A DNA stretch of 64,000 nt from Cellulomonas xylanilytica (lineage in GTDB: Bacteria > Actinomycetota > Actinomycetes > Actinomycetales > Cellulomonadaceae): assembly GCF_007989805.1 (NCBI RefSeq), contig NZ_BJUB01000013.1, positions 1 to 64,000 on the forward strand, in the 5' to 3' direction. Positions 33,453 to 41,971 of this stretch are shown here, piece after piece. A program made the translations under genes and the position numbers. Under the pieces are notes generated by a model. The model worked only from the letters and a program-made list of their open reading frames with translations. It ran no database searches and was not told where the DNA came from. The stretch's first letter is position 1; every line of letters starts with the position of its first letter.

Positions 33453-36113
33453 ATGACCCGATCTGCTGGGACCGCCAGTCTCATGGCGCCCACACCCCTG
33501 ACTCGACGTCTGCTCGTCATCGCGTTGACCGTGATGGCGATGCTCCTGTCGTACGCGACCGTCACGCCGCTCGTCCCCACCGCGCACGCCGCGGGCCCAC
33601 TGATCTCGCAGGGCAAGCCCGTGACGGCCTCCTCGGTGGAGAACGCAGGAACCGCCGCGGCGAACGCGGTCGACGGCAACGCCGGCACCCGCTGGTCGAG
33701 CGCCTTCTCCGACCCGCAGTGGATCCAGGTCGACCTGGGCGCGACGGTCGCCATCGACCAGGTGGTCCTCAACTGGGAAGGGGCGTACGCCCGCGCCTAC
33801 CAGATCCAGATCTCCACCTCGGCGACCGGACCGTGGACGAACGTCTACTCGACGACGACGGGTGACGGCGGCGTCGACACGCTCGCGGTCGCCGGCTCCG
33901 GCCGGTACGTCCGCATGAACGGCACGCAGCGCGCGACGGGATACGGCTACTCGCTGTGGGAGTTCCAGGTCTTCGGCGCCGGCGACCCGCCGCCCCCGAC
34001 CTGCAACACGGCCGTGAACGCTGCGTTGAACAAGCCCTCGTCCGCCTCGTCGACGGAGAACGGCGGCACCCCCGCCGCGAGCGCCTTCGACGCCAGCACC
34101 ACCACCCGGTGGGCCAGTGCTCCCTCCGACCCTCAGTGGGTCCAGGTCGACCTCGGCAGCACACAGAGCATCTGCCGCGTGGTGCTCAGCTGGGAGGCGG
34201 CGTACGGCCGCTCGTACCAGGTCCAGTCGAGCGACTCGCCCACAGGCCCGTGGACGAACCTCTTCACGACGACGACCGGTGACGGCGGCGTCGACACCCT
34301 GACCGTCACCGGCAGCGGACGCTACGTGCGCATGACCGGCACCGTCCGCGGTACGGGCTACGGCTACTCGCTCTGGGACTTCCAGGTCAACGTCGGAGGC
34401 ACGGCGCCTCCCACCACCTGCGCCTCCCAGCCGACCGTCCCCAACTTCGGCCCGAACGTCCGCATCTTCGAGGACAGCACGCCGGACGCCACGATCCAGA
34501 CGTCGCTGAACGAGGTGTTCGAGGCACAGAAGAGCACGCAGGCCCACCAGTTCCACGACCGGCGTGACGCGCTCCTGTTCAAGCCCGGGTCGTACGACGT
34601 GTACGCGAACATCGGCTTCAACACCTCGATCCAGGGCCTCGCGCAGAACCCCGACGGCGTGACCATCAACGGCGCCGTCACGGTCGACGCGTTCAACGCG
34701 AGCGACGCCGGCAACGCGACGCAGAACTTCTGGCGCAGCGCCGAGAACCTGACGATCAACACGAACGGTGGGCGCAACCGCTGGGGCGTGTCCCAGGCCG
34801 CACCCTTCCGCCGGATGAACGTCAACGGTGGCCTCGACCTGTTCCCGGCGTCGTACGGCTGGTCCTCGGGTGGCTACATCTCCGACACCCGCGTCACGGG
34901 CTCCGTCGAGTCGGCGTCGCAGCAGCAGTGGTACAGCCAGAACAGCACCTTCGGCAGCTGGAGCGGCTCCAACTGGAACATGGTCTTCTCCGGGGTGAAC
35001 GGCGCTCCGGCGACGAACTTCTCCACCGCACCGAGCGGCGTGCACCACACGAACGTCGGCACGACGCCGGCCGCGCGTGACGTCCCGTACATCTACTTCG
35101 CCAACAACGAGTACCGCCTGTTCCTGCCGAGCCTGCGCACGAACGCCAGCGGTCCCAGCTGGGCCGTCGGCGCACCGACCGCCGGGACGTCCGTCAGCTT
35201 CGCCCAGGTCTTCGTGGCACGTCCGTCGGACAGCGTCGCGACGATCAACGAGCGCATCGCGGGTGGCTGCCACGTCGTGTTCTCGCCCGGCGTCTACAAC
35301 CTCGCCGCCCCGATCGTCGTGAACCGGCCCGACACGGTCCTGCTCGGCATGGGCTACGCCACGCTCGTCCCGCAGGGCGGTGTCACGGCCATCTCGATCG
35401 GCGACGTCGACGGTGTCCGCGTCAAGGGCATGTTCATCGACGCCGGCACCACCAACAGCAGCTCCCTGATGACGGTCGGCACCACCGCGGGCATCGGCAC
35501 CAACCGTGCCGCCAACCCCGTCACCGTGCAGGACGTGTTCTTCCGCATCGGCGGCCGCGTGGCCGGGAAGGCGACCAACTCCCTCGTCGTCAACAGCAGC
35601 AACACGATCGTCGACCACACCTGGATGTGGCGGGGCGACCACGGCAACGCGGGCACCATCGGCTGGACGATCAACACGGCCGACACCGGGCTCGTGGTCA
35701 ACGGGAACAACGTCCTTGCGACCGGCCTGTTCGTCGAGCACTACCAGAAGAACGAGGTCATCTGGAACGGCCAGGGCGGACGGATCATCTTCTTCCAGAA
35801 CGAGAAGCCCTACGACCCGCCGAACCAGGCCGCGTGGATGAACGGCTCGACCCAGGGCTACCCGTCGATCAAGGTCGCGAACAACGTGACCTCGTTCCTC
35901 GCCCAGGGCCTCGGCAGCTACGTGTTCTTCCAGGCGGACCCGTCGGTCAACGTGTTCAGCACCTTCGAGGCGCCCGTGAACCCGAACGTGCGCTTCCAGA
36001 ACATGGCCATCGTGTCCCTCGGAGGCGTCGGCAACATGTCCCACGTCATCAACGGCACCGGCCCGGGGGTGAACAGCGGCACGAACAACGCCTACATGCT
36101 CAGCTACCCGTGA
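33453..36113 (+). CDS. secreted protein with two F5/8-type (CBM32-like) domains and a right-handed beta-helix
   Basis: An 886-residue exported protein starting at ATG 33453, seven bases after AAGGAG. The signal peptide ends at about 47 (AHAAG). Two discoidin/CBM32-like domains (about 48-176 and 184-315) share QWxQVDLGxT and GRYVRM. From about 326 to 886 is a pectate-lyase-like parallel beta-helix (ALLFKPGSYDVYANIGF; DTVLLGMGYATLVPQ; GLFVEHYQKNEVIWNG). Streptomyces homologues are annotated inconsistently, for example as adenylyl cyclase or coagulation factor 5/8 protein, and share some features with GH55-like double helices. I infer a polysaccharide-active enzyme; catalytic residues are not identifiable by eye. 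Confidence 0.85.
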   Translation: MTRSAGTASLMAPTPLTRRLLVIALTVMAMLLSYATVTPLVPTAHAAGPLISQGKPVTASSVENAGTAAANAVDGNAGTRWSSAFSDPQWIQVDLGATVAIDQVVLNWEGAYARAYQIQISTSATGPWTNVYSTTTGDGGVDTLAVAGSGRYVRMNGTQRATGYGYSLWEFQVFGAGDPPPPTCNTAVNAALNKPSSASSTENGGTPAASAFDASTTTRWASAPSDPQWVQVDLGSTQSICRVVLSWEAAYGRSYQVQSSDSPTGPWTNLFTTTTGDGGVDTLTVTGSGRYVRMTGTVRGTGYGYSLWDFQVNVGGTAPPTTCASQPTVPNFGPNVRIFEDSTPDATIQTSLNEVFEAQKSTQAHQFHDRRDALLFKPGSYDVYANIGFNTSIQGLAQNPDGVTINGAVTVDAFNASDAGNATQNFWRSAENLTINTNGGRNRWGVSQAAPFRRMNVNGGLDLFPASYGWSSGGYISDTRVTGSVESASQQQWYSQNSTFGSWSGSNWNMVFSGVNGAPATNFSTAPSGVHHTNVGTTPAARDVPYIYFANNEYRLFLPSLRTNASGPSWAVGAPTAGTSVSFAQVFVARPSDSVATINERIAGGCHVVFSPGVYNLAAPIVVNRPDTVLLGMGYATLVPQGGVTAISIGDVDGVRVKGMFIDAGTTNSSSLMTVGTTAGIGTNRAANPVTVQDVFFRIGGRVAGKATNSLVVNSSNTIVDHTWMWRGDHGNAGTIGWTINTADTGLVVNGNNVLATGLFVEHYQKNEVIWNGQGGRIIFFQNEKPYDPPNQAAWMNGSTQGYPSIKVANNVTSFLAQGLGSYVFFQADPSVNVFSTFEAPVNPNVRFQNMAIVSLGGVGNMSHVINGTGPGVNSGTNNAYMLSYP

Positions 36114-36155
36114 CGACGGGCATCACCCTCGTCACCAGGCGCAGCAGGTGACGTG

Positions 36156-36189
36156 CGCCGGCCGGCCCTGTCTGACGGGCCGGCCGGCG
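36156..36189 (+). terminator. hairpin terminator
   Basis: A perfect 13-bp GC stem (CGCCGGCCGGCCC and its complement) with an 8-base loop lies 43 bases after the beta-helix gene. Confidence 0.8.
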
Positions 36190-36235
36190 GCATCTGCGCC
36201 TCGTTGCGCGCCTGGGTAGGTCGGTCTGCGGTCTG

Positions 36236-36245
36236 GAAACGATTC
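36236..36245 (+). promoter_or_regulatory. LacI-like box GAAACGATTC upstream of the LPMO gene
   Basis: It is identical to the box upstream of the GH3 gene (12143-12152) and lies 76 bp before the LPMO start. Confidence 0.4.
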
Positions 36246-36320
36246 GGGTCATTGTCATGCCGGACACCGCACCGGAGGGTGCCTGTACATCCCGGCAGCC
36301 CTAGCCCTGGAGAGGGACTC

Positions 36321-37406
36321 ATGACCCGCATCTCACCGCTCCGCCGCGTGACCGCCGCGCTGTCCACGCTCGCGGTCGGAGCCGCGACGCTCGTGGGCGT
36401 CGCCATCCTGGCCACACCGGCGTCCGCCCACGGCGCCGTGACCGACCCGCCCACCCGCATCTACGGCTGCTGGGAACGGTGGAGCTCCGGCCACACCAAC
36501 CCGGCGATGGCGACACAGGACCCCGCGTGCTGGGCCGCCTGGCAGGCGAACCCCAACGCCATGTGGAACTGGAACGGCATCTTCAAGGAGGGCGCCGCGG
36601 GCCGCCACGAGCAGTCGGTCCCGAACGGCAAGCTCTGCTCGGCCGACAACCCCATCTACGCCGCCGCCGACGTGCCCGGCCCCTGGAAGACCACCCCCAA
36701 GCCGTACGACTTCCCGCTGACGCTGACCGACCCGTCGAACCACGGCGCGGACTACCTGAAGATCTACGTCACGAAGCAGGGCTACGACCCCACGACCGAG
36801 CAGCTCGACTGGTCCGACCTGGAGCTCATCAAGACGACCGGCCGGTACGCCCCGTCCAGCCCGTACGTCACCGACGTGAGCATCCCGCGTGACCGCACGG
36901 GCCACCACGTCCTCTTCACCATCTGGCAGGCCAGCCACCTCGACCAGCCGTACTACCAGTGCAGCGACATCCAGCTCGGCGGCGGGACCACGCCCACCCC
37001 GACCCCGACGCCCACTCCGACTGCGACGCCCACCCCGACGCCGACCGTGACCCCCACGGCGACCCCGACGCCGACGGTCACGCCGACGCCGACGCCCGCC
37101 GGGACGGGTGGATGCACCGCGAGCTACGCGAAGCACGGTGAGTGGGGCAGCGGCTTCAGCGGCGAGGTGAGGGTCACCGCCGGCACGGCCCCGATCAAGG
37201 GCTGGCAGGTGTCGCTGACGTGGCCCAACGGTCAGCGAATCACCAACATCTGGAACGCCAGCGCCACCTCCAGCGGGTCCGCGACCACGGCGAGCAACCT
37301 GTCCTACAACGGCAGCCTTGCGGCGAACGCCAGCACGACCTTCGGGTTCAACGGCTCGTGGTCGGGCAGCAACGGCAACCCGGCCGTCGCCTGCACGGCA
37401 CTCTGA
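36321..37406 (+). CDS. secreted AA10 lytic polysaccharide monooxygenase with CBM2
   Basis: A 361-residue exported copper enzyme; GAGAGGGA precedes the ATG. Signal cleavage after PASA exposes His37 (HGAVTDPPTR), the N-terminal half of the copper His-brace; His141 in SNHGADYLKIY is the likely second ligand. The AA10 domain ends near residue 225 (YYQCSDIQLGG). A 38-residue Pro-Thr linker joins a CBM2 (about 264-361; GEWGSGFSGEV, NIWNASATSSG). The CBM2 and WQASHLDQPYY features favour cellulose as substrate over chitin, by family analogy. It would oxidatively open crystalline chains for the other secreted enzymes encoded here. Confidence 0.95.
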   Translation: MTRISPLRRVTAALSTLAVGAATLVGVAILATPASAHGAVTDPPTRIYGCWERWSSGHTNPAMATQDPACWAAWQANPNAMWNWNGIFKEGAAGRHEQSVPNGKLCSADNPIYAAADVPGPWKTTPKPYDFPLTLTDPSNHGADYLKIYVTKQGYDPTTEQLDWSDLELIKTTGRYAPSSPYVTDVSIPRDRTGHHVLFTIWQASHLDQPYYQCSDIQLGGGTTPTPTPTPTPTATPTPTPTVTPTATPTPTVTPTPTPAGTGGCTASYAKHGEWGSGFSGEVRVTAGTAPIKGWQVSLTWPNGQRITNIWNASATSSGSATTASNLSYNGSLAANASTTFGFNGSWSGSNGNPAVACTAL

Positions 37407-37412
37407 CGCACC

Positions 37413-37448
37413 GCAGGGCCGCTCGTCCTTCCGGACGGGCGGCCCTGC
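37413..37448 (+). terminator. hairpin terminator after the LPMO gene
   Basis: A perfect 10-bp outer stem (GCAGGGCCGC / GCGGCCCTGC) encloses a 4-bp inner stem (GTCC / GGAC) with a TTCC loop, 7 bases after the stop. Confidence 0.8.
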
Positions 37449-37577
37449 GCGTCCAGCTGTGACGGCCGAGGGCCTGCGCTCCCGTACCGTCCCGTCTTCG
37501 GGTGGTGCGCGTACGGCCCCCGCTCAGGAGCGGCAGCGGGAGATGGCCCCGACCGCGGGACGGATCGGAGTCGGGTC

Positions 37578-38024
37578 GTGACATCGTCGACAGGCGGACC
37601 GGAGCAGAGCCTGCCGGGTGGCGCTGCGCCGCGCGGGAGGGCGTCGGCCGCGTGGCGCACCGCGCTGGTCGCGGTGCTGAGCGCCGCGTGCTGGTTCGCG
37701 TGGTTCGGGTGGGACACCACGTACCAGGTCGACCCGGCGACGGGCGTCGCGAGCGGGCCCTACGAGGCGTGGCAGGTGCTGGGGTGCGTGCTCAGCCTCG
37801 CGGCGGTCGTCGTGCTCGGGTCCCTGGTGCTCGGGCCGTGGTGGACGGTGCTCACCGCGACCGTGGCGTTCACGACCGCCTTCTCGGTCACGGCGAGCAG
37901 CGACGAGACGGGGCTGTGGGGCGTCGGGGCGGTGCTCGTCGCGTTCGGGGTGGCCGCCGGATCGACCGTCCTGGCGACGGTCATGTCGCTGGTGGCGAGC
38001 CGCCGTCGCGCCCGGGCGGCCTAG
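37578..38024 (+). CDS. small membrane protein, unknown function
   Basis: A 148-residue protein beginning at GTG 37578. Four hydrophobic segments are visible (about 26-45, 65-85, 92-108 and 115-137), with WFAWFGWDTTYQVDP between the first two, and an Arg-rich C-terminus. The topology suggests a four-helix inner-membrane protein. I do not recognise a family with a known role. It stands between the LPMO terminator and the ECF sigma promoter, so it is probably a single-gene unit. Confidence 0.7.
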   Translation: MTSSTGGPEQSLPGGAAPRGRASAAWRTALVAVLSAACWFAWFGWDTTYQVDPATGVASGPYEAWQVLGCVLSLAAVVVLGSLVLGPWWTVLTATVAFTTAFSVTASSDETGLWGVGAVLVAFGVAAGSTVLATVMSLVASRRRARAA

Positions 38025-38086
38025 TCCAGTGCCCGCGCCGGTTCCGGTGACGTTCGTCAGCACACGGAGGACCACTCGCCCGGGGT

Positions 38087-38114
38087 GGAACCTTTCGCCG
38101 AGATGCTGCGTGTT
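38087..38114 (+). promoter_or_regulatory. ECF sigma-dependent promoter (autoregulation)
   Basis: GGAACC (38087-38092), a 16-base spacer and CGTGTT (38109-38114) match the classical ECF -35/-10 pair. Transcription would begin a few bases before ATG 38127, making the sigma mRNA nearly leaderless. Confidence 0.7.
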
Positions 38115-38126
38115 GAGGGTGTGACG

Positions 38127-38711
38127 ATGACCGGGGACGCCTCAGCGGTGCTCGCCGAGGGCGACCCCGCGCGTCAGCACGACGATGGTGCGGACTGGGT
38201 CGTGGTGGCCACCGGTGCCACCTACGAAGACGAGTTCGTCGCGTTCGTCGCCGCAGCTCGTGATCCGCTGTTCCGGATGGCGTACCTGCTCTGCGGGGAC
38301 CGGCACCGCGCCGAGGACCTGACCCAGCAGACCTTCGAGAAGACCTGGCGGACCTGGCGCAGCGCCCGACGCGGCGACCCTCTCGTCTGGGCACGGCGGA
38401 TCCTGGCCAACCAACGCATCGACACCTGGCGACGCACCCGACGAGAGGTGCTCACCGGGCTCGAGCAACCGGACGCGACGACCCGGTCGTCGACGAAGTC
38501 CGTCGACGACCGTGACGCAGTGGTGCGGGCGTTGCTCCTGCTGCCGATCAAGCAGCGTCGCGTGGTCGTGCTGCGGCACCTCCTGGAGCTGTCGGAGGCG
38601 GAGGTCGCCGCCGAGCTGGAGATGCCGGTGGGGACCGTGAAGTCATCGGCAGCGCGGGGACTGGCTCAGCTGCGGCGCACGCTCGACGAGACGCGGTCGG
38701 AGGACTCATGA
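38127..38711 (+). CDS. ECF RNA polymerase sigma factor (SigE-like family)
   Basis: A 194-residue sigma factor. ATG 38127 is chosen over upstream in-frame starts because those lie inside the ECF promoter itself. Region 2 is about 32-95 (FRMAYLLCGDRHRAEDLTQQTFEKTW) and region 4 about 125-185 (VVLRHLLELSEAEVAAELEMPVGTVKSSAARGL). An acidic ~30-residue N-terminal extension precedes region 2. It overlaps the next gene by ATGA; that gene encodes a single-pass membrane protein that could act as anti-sigma factor or sensor. The gene probably drives its own promoter. Confidence 0.92.
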   Translation: MTGDASAVLAEGDPARQHDDGADWVVVATGATYEDEFVAFVAAARDPLFRMAYLLCGDRHRAEDLTQQTFEKTWRTWRSARRGDPLVWARRILANQRIDTWRRTRREVLTGLEQPDATTRSSTKSVDDRDAVVRALLLLPIKQRRVVVLRHLLELSEAEVAAELEMPVGTVKSSAARGLAQLRRTLDETRSEDS

Positions 38712-39676
38712 CGCTCACGACGGAGGAGCAGTACGCCGCCCGGCTGCGCTCCGCGATCCACATCGACGACCTCCACTCCGACGCGCAGCCCGAGCAGGTC
38801 CTGCACGCCAGCCGGAGTGCACAGCGGCGTCGGGCGTTGCGGACCTCGGCCCTGGTGCTGTGCGGCGTCGTGGGCCTGGGGTTGGCGGCACCAGCCCTCA
38901 TGGAGGAGGTGCGCCGGAATGCCGACGTGCCCCCGGCGACGCAGCCGGAGGATTTCGAGGTCGTCGTCGACACGACCAACGGAACCATCACGTTGCCGTG
39001 GGACCGCTACCGCCTCAGCGAGTCCGAGCAGTCCGAGGTCAGCCGTGCGAGCGCGCTGGCGATGCGCGCCTGCGCCGCAGAGCGGGGGTACGACATCCCC
39101 GAGCAGTCCAGCGGCGGGGACATCCCCTACGACCGGCGGTACGGCATCTGGTGGATGCCACAGGTCGAGGTGTTCGGGTACGACGTGCCGACGACGCCGG
39201 CGATGGCCGCGTGGCAGGCCGCAGGCGGCGACCAGGGCACGACGACCGACGAGCAGATGGCGATCCTCGAGGGCTGCAACGCGACGCCCGACGTCAAGCA
39301 GTTCTGGCCCACGACCCAGCTCAGCATCAGCGGGGCCACCCCCCGCTTCGAGGAGCAGGTGTTCGAGAGCGAGGCTGGCCGAGCGGTCTTCCAGGACTGG
39401 GAGGAGTGCCTGGTCGCCCACGGGCTGCAGAGGGACGAGTCGGGCAGCCCGTGGGGTGTCTCCGACGGCACCGGACAGCAACCGCCCGGTGTCGCTACCG
39501 CGGTGATCGACGCCCAGTGCAAGGCCGACGTCGACTACATCGAACGGCTCGCCCGGCTGCAGGCCGACGTGCAGGCCCCCTACATCGCCGCCCACCGCGG
39601 CGAGCTCACGGCCATGCGCGCGACCCTCGACGAGTCCCTGCGCCGCGCACGCATCTACGTCGCCGAGCACGGATGA
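38708..39676 (+). CDS. single-pass membrane protein, possible anti-sigma/sensor partner
   Basis: A 322-residue protein coupled to the sigma gene by ATGA overlap. About 45 cytoplasmic residues (EEQYAARLRSAIHIDDL) precede a transmembrane helix (about 46-63, ALVLCGVVGLGLAAPAL). The extracellular ~255 residues hold four to five Cys (RACAAERGYD, EGCNAT, EECLVAHG, DAQCKAD) that could pair. There is no HxxxCxxC zinc anti-sigma motif. Gene order (sigma, membrane protein, lipoprotein) suggests signal-dependent control of the sigma factor, as in other SigE-type operons; this is inference. Confidence 0.75.
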   Translation: MTLTTEEQYAARLRSAIHIDDLHSDAQPEQVLHASRSAQRRRALRTSALVLCGVVGLGLAAPALMEEVRRNADVPPATQPEDFEVVVDTTNGTITLPWDRYRLSESEQSEVSRASALAMRACAAERGYDIPEQSSGGDIPYDRRYGIWWMPQVEVFGYDVPTTPAMAAWQAAGGDQGTTTDEQMAILEGCNATPDVKQFWPTTQLSISGATPRFEEQVFESEAGRAVFQDWEECLVAHGLQRDESGSPWGVSDGTGQQPPGVATAVIDAQCKADVDYIERLARLQADVQAPYIAAHRGELTAMRATLDESLRRARIYVAEHG

Positions 39677-40014
39677 CCGCGATCCGCCGACGGCCGGGTG
39701 CTCTCGTGCTCAGCGTCCTGGCAGCCGTCTCGGCAGTGAGCGCGTCGTCGTGCTCAGATCGCAGCACCGACGGCTTCGCCGTCATCAACGACAGCGACGT
39801 CGCCGTCACCGTGGAGTTCGTCGACGAGCTCCACGAGCTCACGGTCCAACCCGGGCACCGCGAGGTGGTGCGCATGGACGACTGCCTCGGCACCGCCGTC
39901 CTGGTCACCGCCACCGGCCAGCGGGACATCACGCTCGACGGATCGGCGTGCCGCGGTTCCGTGCTCTACGTCCTCGAGGACCACACCGCGTTCATCGAGT
40001 CGATGTACGCCTGA
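39673..40014 (+). CDS. small exported (lipo)protein, third gene of the sigma operon
   Basis: A 113-residue protein whose ATG overlaps the preceding stop (ATGA). The N-terminal signal has a weak lipobox (SASSC), so it may be lipid-anchored. The mature part is a compact beta domain (DGFAVINDSDVAVTVEFVD) with two Cys (DDCLGT and SACRGS) that could form a disulfide. It resembles small extracytoplasmic proteins found with ECF operons. Function unknown. Confidence 0.7.
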   Translation: MTAIRRRPGALVLSVLAAVSAVSASSCSDRSTDGFAVINDSDVAVTVEFVDELHELTVQPGHREVVRMDDCLGTAVLVTATGQRDITLDGSACRGSVLYVLEDHTAFIESMYA

Positions 40015-40051
40015 GAGCCAGACCATCGGCGCCGTGGAGGCGGGGCGTCCG

Positions 40052-40405
40052 TCAGGCGGTCACCGTGATCCTCTGGCAGTACCAGGCGTTCCGGTTGGAG
40101 GTCATGTAGATCCAGTCGCACACGTCGACCTCCAGCCGAACCCCGTCGGGGATGTTCTGGAGCCACGTGCAACCGTTGTAGACCCACGTCGAGTGCCCGA
40201 GCGAGGTGCTGATGTGGGCGCCGTCGCCGTCACGGTCGACGACGTCGCACAGGCGCAGCGTGTTGGCCGAGTCGTTGTAGTAGACGCTGGACTTCCACGT
40301 CGTGGAGTGGATGGTGAAGTCTGCGGCCTGCGCGGGTGTGGCGATCATGACCATGAGCAGCGAGATGGCGGCGGCCGCGACGGCCGACCTCTTCCTGACC
40401 TTCAA
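40052..40405 (-). CDS. small secreted protein, unknown function
   Basis: A 117-residue protein. TTG 40405 is chosen because GGAGG lies six bases upstream, while longer in-frame starts lack a ribosome site. A clean Sec signal peptide (KVRKRSAVAAAAISLLMVMI) is cleaved near PAQAAD. The mature ~90 residues are beta-rich with four Cys (LRLCDVVD, NGCTWL, DVCDWI, WYCQRI), consistent with two disulfides. Similar small exported proteins occur in Streptomyces and relatives without known function. It converges on the sigma operon. Confidence 0.7.
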   Translation of the reverse strand: MKVRKRSAVAAAAISLLMVMIATPAQAADFTIHSTTWKSSVYYNDSANTLRLCDVVDRDGDGAHISTSLGHSTWVYNGCTWLQNIPDGVRLEVDVCDWIYMTSNRNAWYCQRITVTA

Positions 40406-40527
40406 GACGAACCTCCGGACGGCGAATGCACCCGGGCGGGCGCGCGTGGAAACGCTAACGCCCAGCACCGTGTGACGCTCGCGGACTCATTCCGGCCGGC
40501 GCAGCAGCGACCGGGCGAATAGACAGA

Positions 40528-40547
40528 GTCATGTCGAGATGCATGAC
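40528..40547. repeat. inverted repeat GTCATG...CATGAC
   Basis: Six-base arms flank TCGAGATG in the gap between two minus-strand genes. The core TGTCGAGATGCA recurs in the inverted repeat at 45364-45391. Confidence 0.35.
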
Positions 40548-40663
40548 AGATCGAGCGCCACTGAGCGCCATTCCGCTGACTTGCTGCCGTCTCGACCGGC
40601 CGTCGGGGCCAGTGAAAAGAAGCGTTCGCGGGGACACCGGCATGCCGTGCATTTCTCCGCTCG

Positions 40664-41770
40664 TCAGCGCCGGTTCACCTGCCAGCTGTCGTCATCGACG
40701 CGGTGCCATCGCTGGTCGACCTCGGGTGCTGGCGGCGGAGTGGTGAACCAGAACGTCTCATCCGGGTTCCAGCCGGCCAGGACCGAGCTGGTGCCTGGCT
40801 CGACTGCGACTGCTCGACCGGCCGTGCTGAGGTAGCCGGCGGTCGTCACGTGGACTGCGTCGACGTGGGCCGCCGCGCGCGCCCAGTCAGGGACCACCCA
40901 GCGGTCGGTGACGCCGGTGGTGCGGAACCAGTCGTGGCGCCGGGATGCGGTGCCCTCGAGAGGAAAGCGCCGGCAGAGCAGCGCCCACGCCTCGGGCCCG
41001 TCCACCTCGTAGACGGTGGCCTCTGCCGGAGTGGCGACCCATCGCACCAAGGCCTGGTCCCAGCCGTAGGCGTCCTCGACCAGCCGGAGCCCGACAGGCC
41101 CGTACGGGTCGACACTTCGCGTGGTTCGCGTCAGATCGCGCGGCGGGGTGGACCACCACGTTCCGCCGAAGGCAGCTCGTGGGTCAGCGGGCCGTTCGCG
41201 CTGCGCCCTGGCCTCCTCCTCACGAGTGGCGTCCCGCCAGCGAGACAGGACCCGGTCGGCAACCTGATCAGAGGGGTTGGTCGGCGACGCAGGGTCATCG
41301 AAGACGACACACGCCTGCGCCGTGCGGTCGATCGGTGCCGACCACCACGCGGGCGGGCCGAACGAGGCGATGCGGGCAGCGACCCGGGACAGCGCGCCGT
41401 GCACGTGCGGGGTGGCGGCGAGCACGTCCTCGCCGTCCGGCTCCTGCCAATAGCGCGCACTGTCGACCGCCGCGGTCAATCCGACGAGCAGGATGTCGGT
41501 GCTGAGCTCGCCCAGTGGCACGGCATCCAGGAACCGGGCCACGTCCGCAGGTGTGGGCGTCCGCTCTGCTCCCTCCGGTCCACCGGATCCGGCGCGCAGG
41601 ATCACCCGCGAGGTGCCGGAGCCTGGATCGAGGTGGTGAGCCGAGAGGAACGCCGCGTGAAGGTACTCCTGAGCCGCCGGCCCGGCGGTCACACGCGCGA
41701 GGGCCGCCGCGACCTCGAGGCACAGGCGCCGCCCACGCGGCCCGGCCATGAGGTCGCCGCTGCCAGTCAC
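40664..41770 (-). CDS. hypothetical protein (368 aa)
   Basis: A soluble protein starting at GTG 41770, chosen because TACGGT lies exactly six bases upstream; an ATG at 41749 lacks any signal. It has no signal peptide or membrane segment. The N-terminal half is helical (LCLEVAAALARVTAG; LSTDILLVGLTAAVDSARYWQ). The C-terminal half is Trp- and Asp-rich with beta character (TVYEVDGPEAWALLCRRFPL; VVPDWARAAAHVDAVHVTTAGYL), ending in a segment that repeats Trp every 10-15 residues. I do not recognise the family. It is divergent from another unknown gene at 41972. Confidence 0.75.
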   Translation of the reverse strand: MTGSGDLMAGPRGRRLCLEVAAALARVTAGPAAQEYLHAAFLSAHHLDPGSGTSRVILRAGSGGPEGAERTPTPADVARFLDAVPLGELSTDILLVGLTAAVDSARYWQEPDGEDVLAATPHVHGALSRVAARIASFGPPAWWSAPIDRTAQACVVFDDPASPTNPSDQVADRVLSRWRDATREEEARAQRERPADPRAAFGGTWWSTPPRDLTRTTRSVDPYGPVGLRLVEDAYGWDQALVRWVATPAEATVYEVDGPEAWALLCRRFPLEGTASRRHDWFRTTGVTDRWVVPDWARAAAHVDAVHVTTAGYLSTAGRAVAVEPGTSSVLAGWNPDETFWFTTPPPAPEVDQRWHRVDDDSWQVNRR

Positions 41771-41776
41771 GAACTC

Positions 41777-41782
41777 ACCGTA
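41777..41782 (-). promoter_or_regulatory. -10 box TACGGT, leaderless start
   Basis: On the minus strand TACGGT lies 6 bases before the GTG at 41770. Confidence 0.5.
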
Positions 41783-41971
41783 GAGCCGCCGACGACCGCG
41801 GGCGTCTCGTCCGCCACACGACGTCGTCGATGCTCGACCTCGCTGCAGCGACGACCGTGGTGCGTGCCTGGCGTGGGAAGGAGGACTGGTCGAGTCACGC
41901 ATCGATCGCGCTGACGGGAGCCTGCGGCCGTAGCGATTCGCAGGCGCTCGACGAGGGCATCCAGCATCGAC

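Noticed and set aside
36990-37105. Short tandem repeats that resemble a repeat array
   Set aside because: They encode the Pro-Thr linker of the LPMO and stay in frame; no spacers of CRISPR type.
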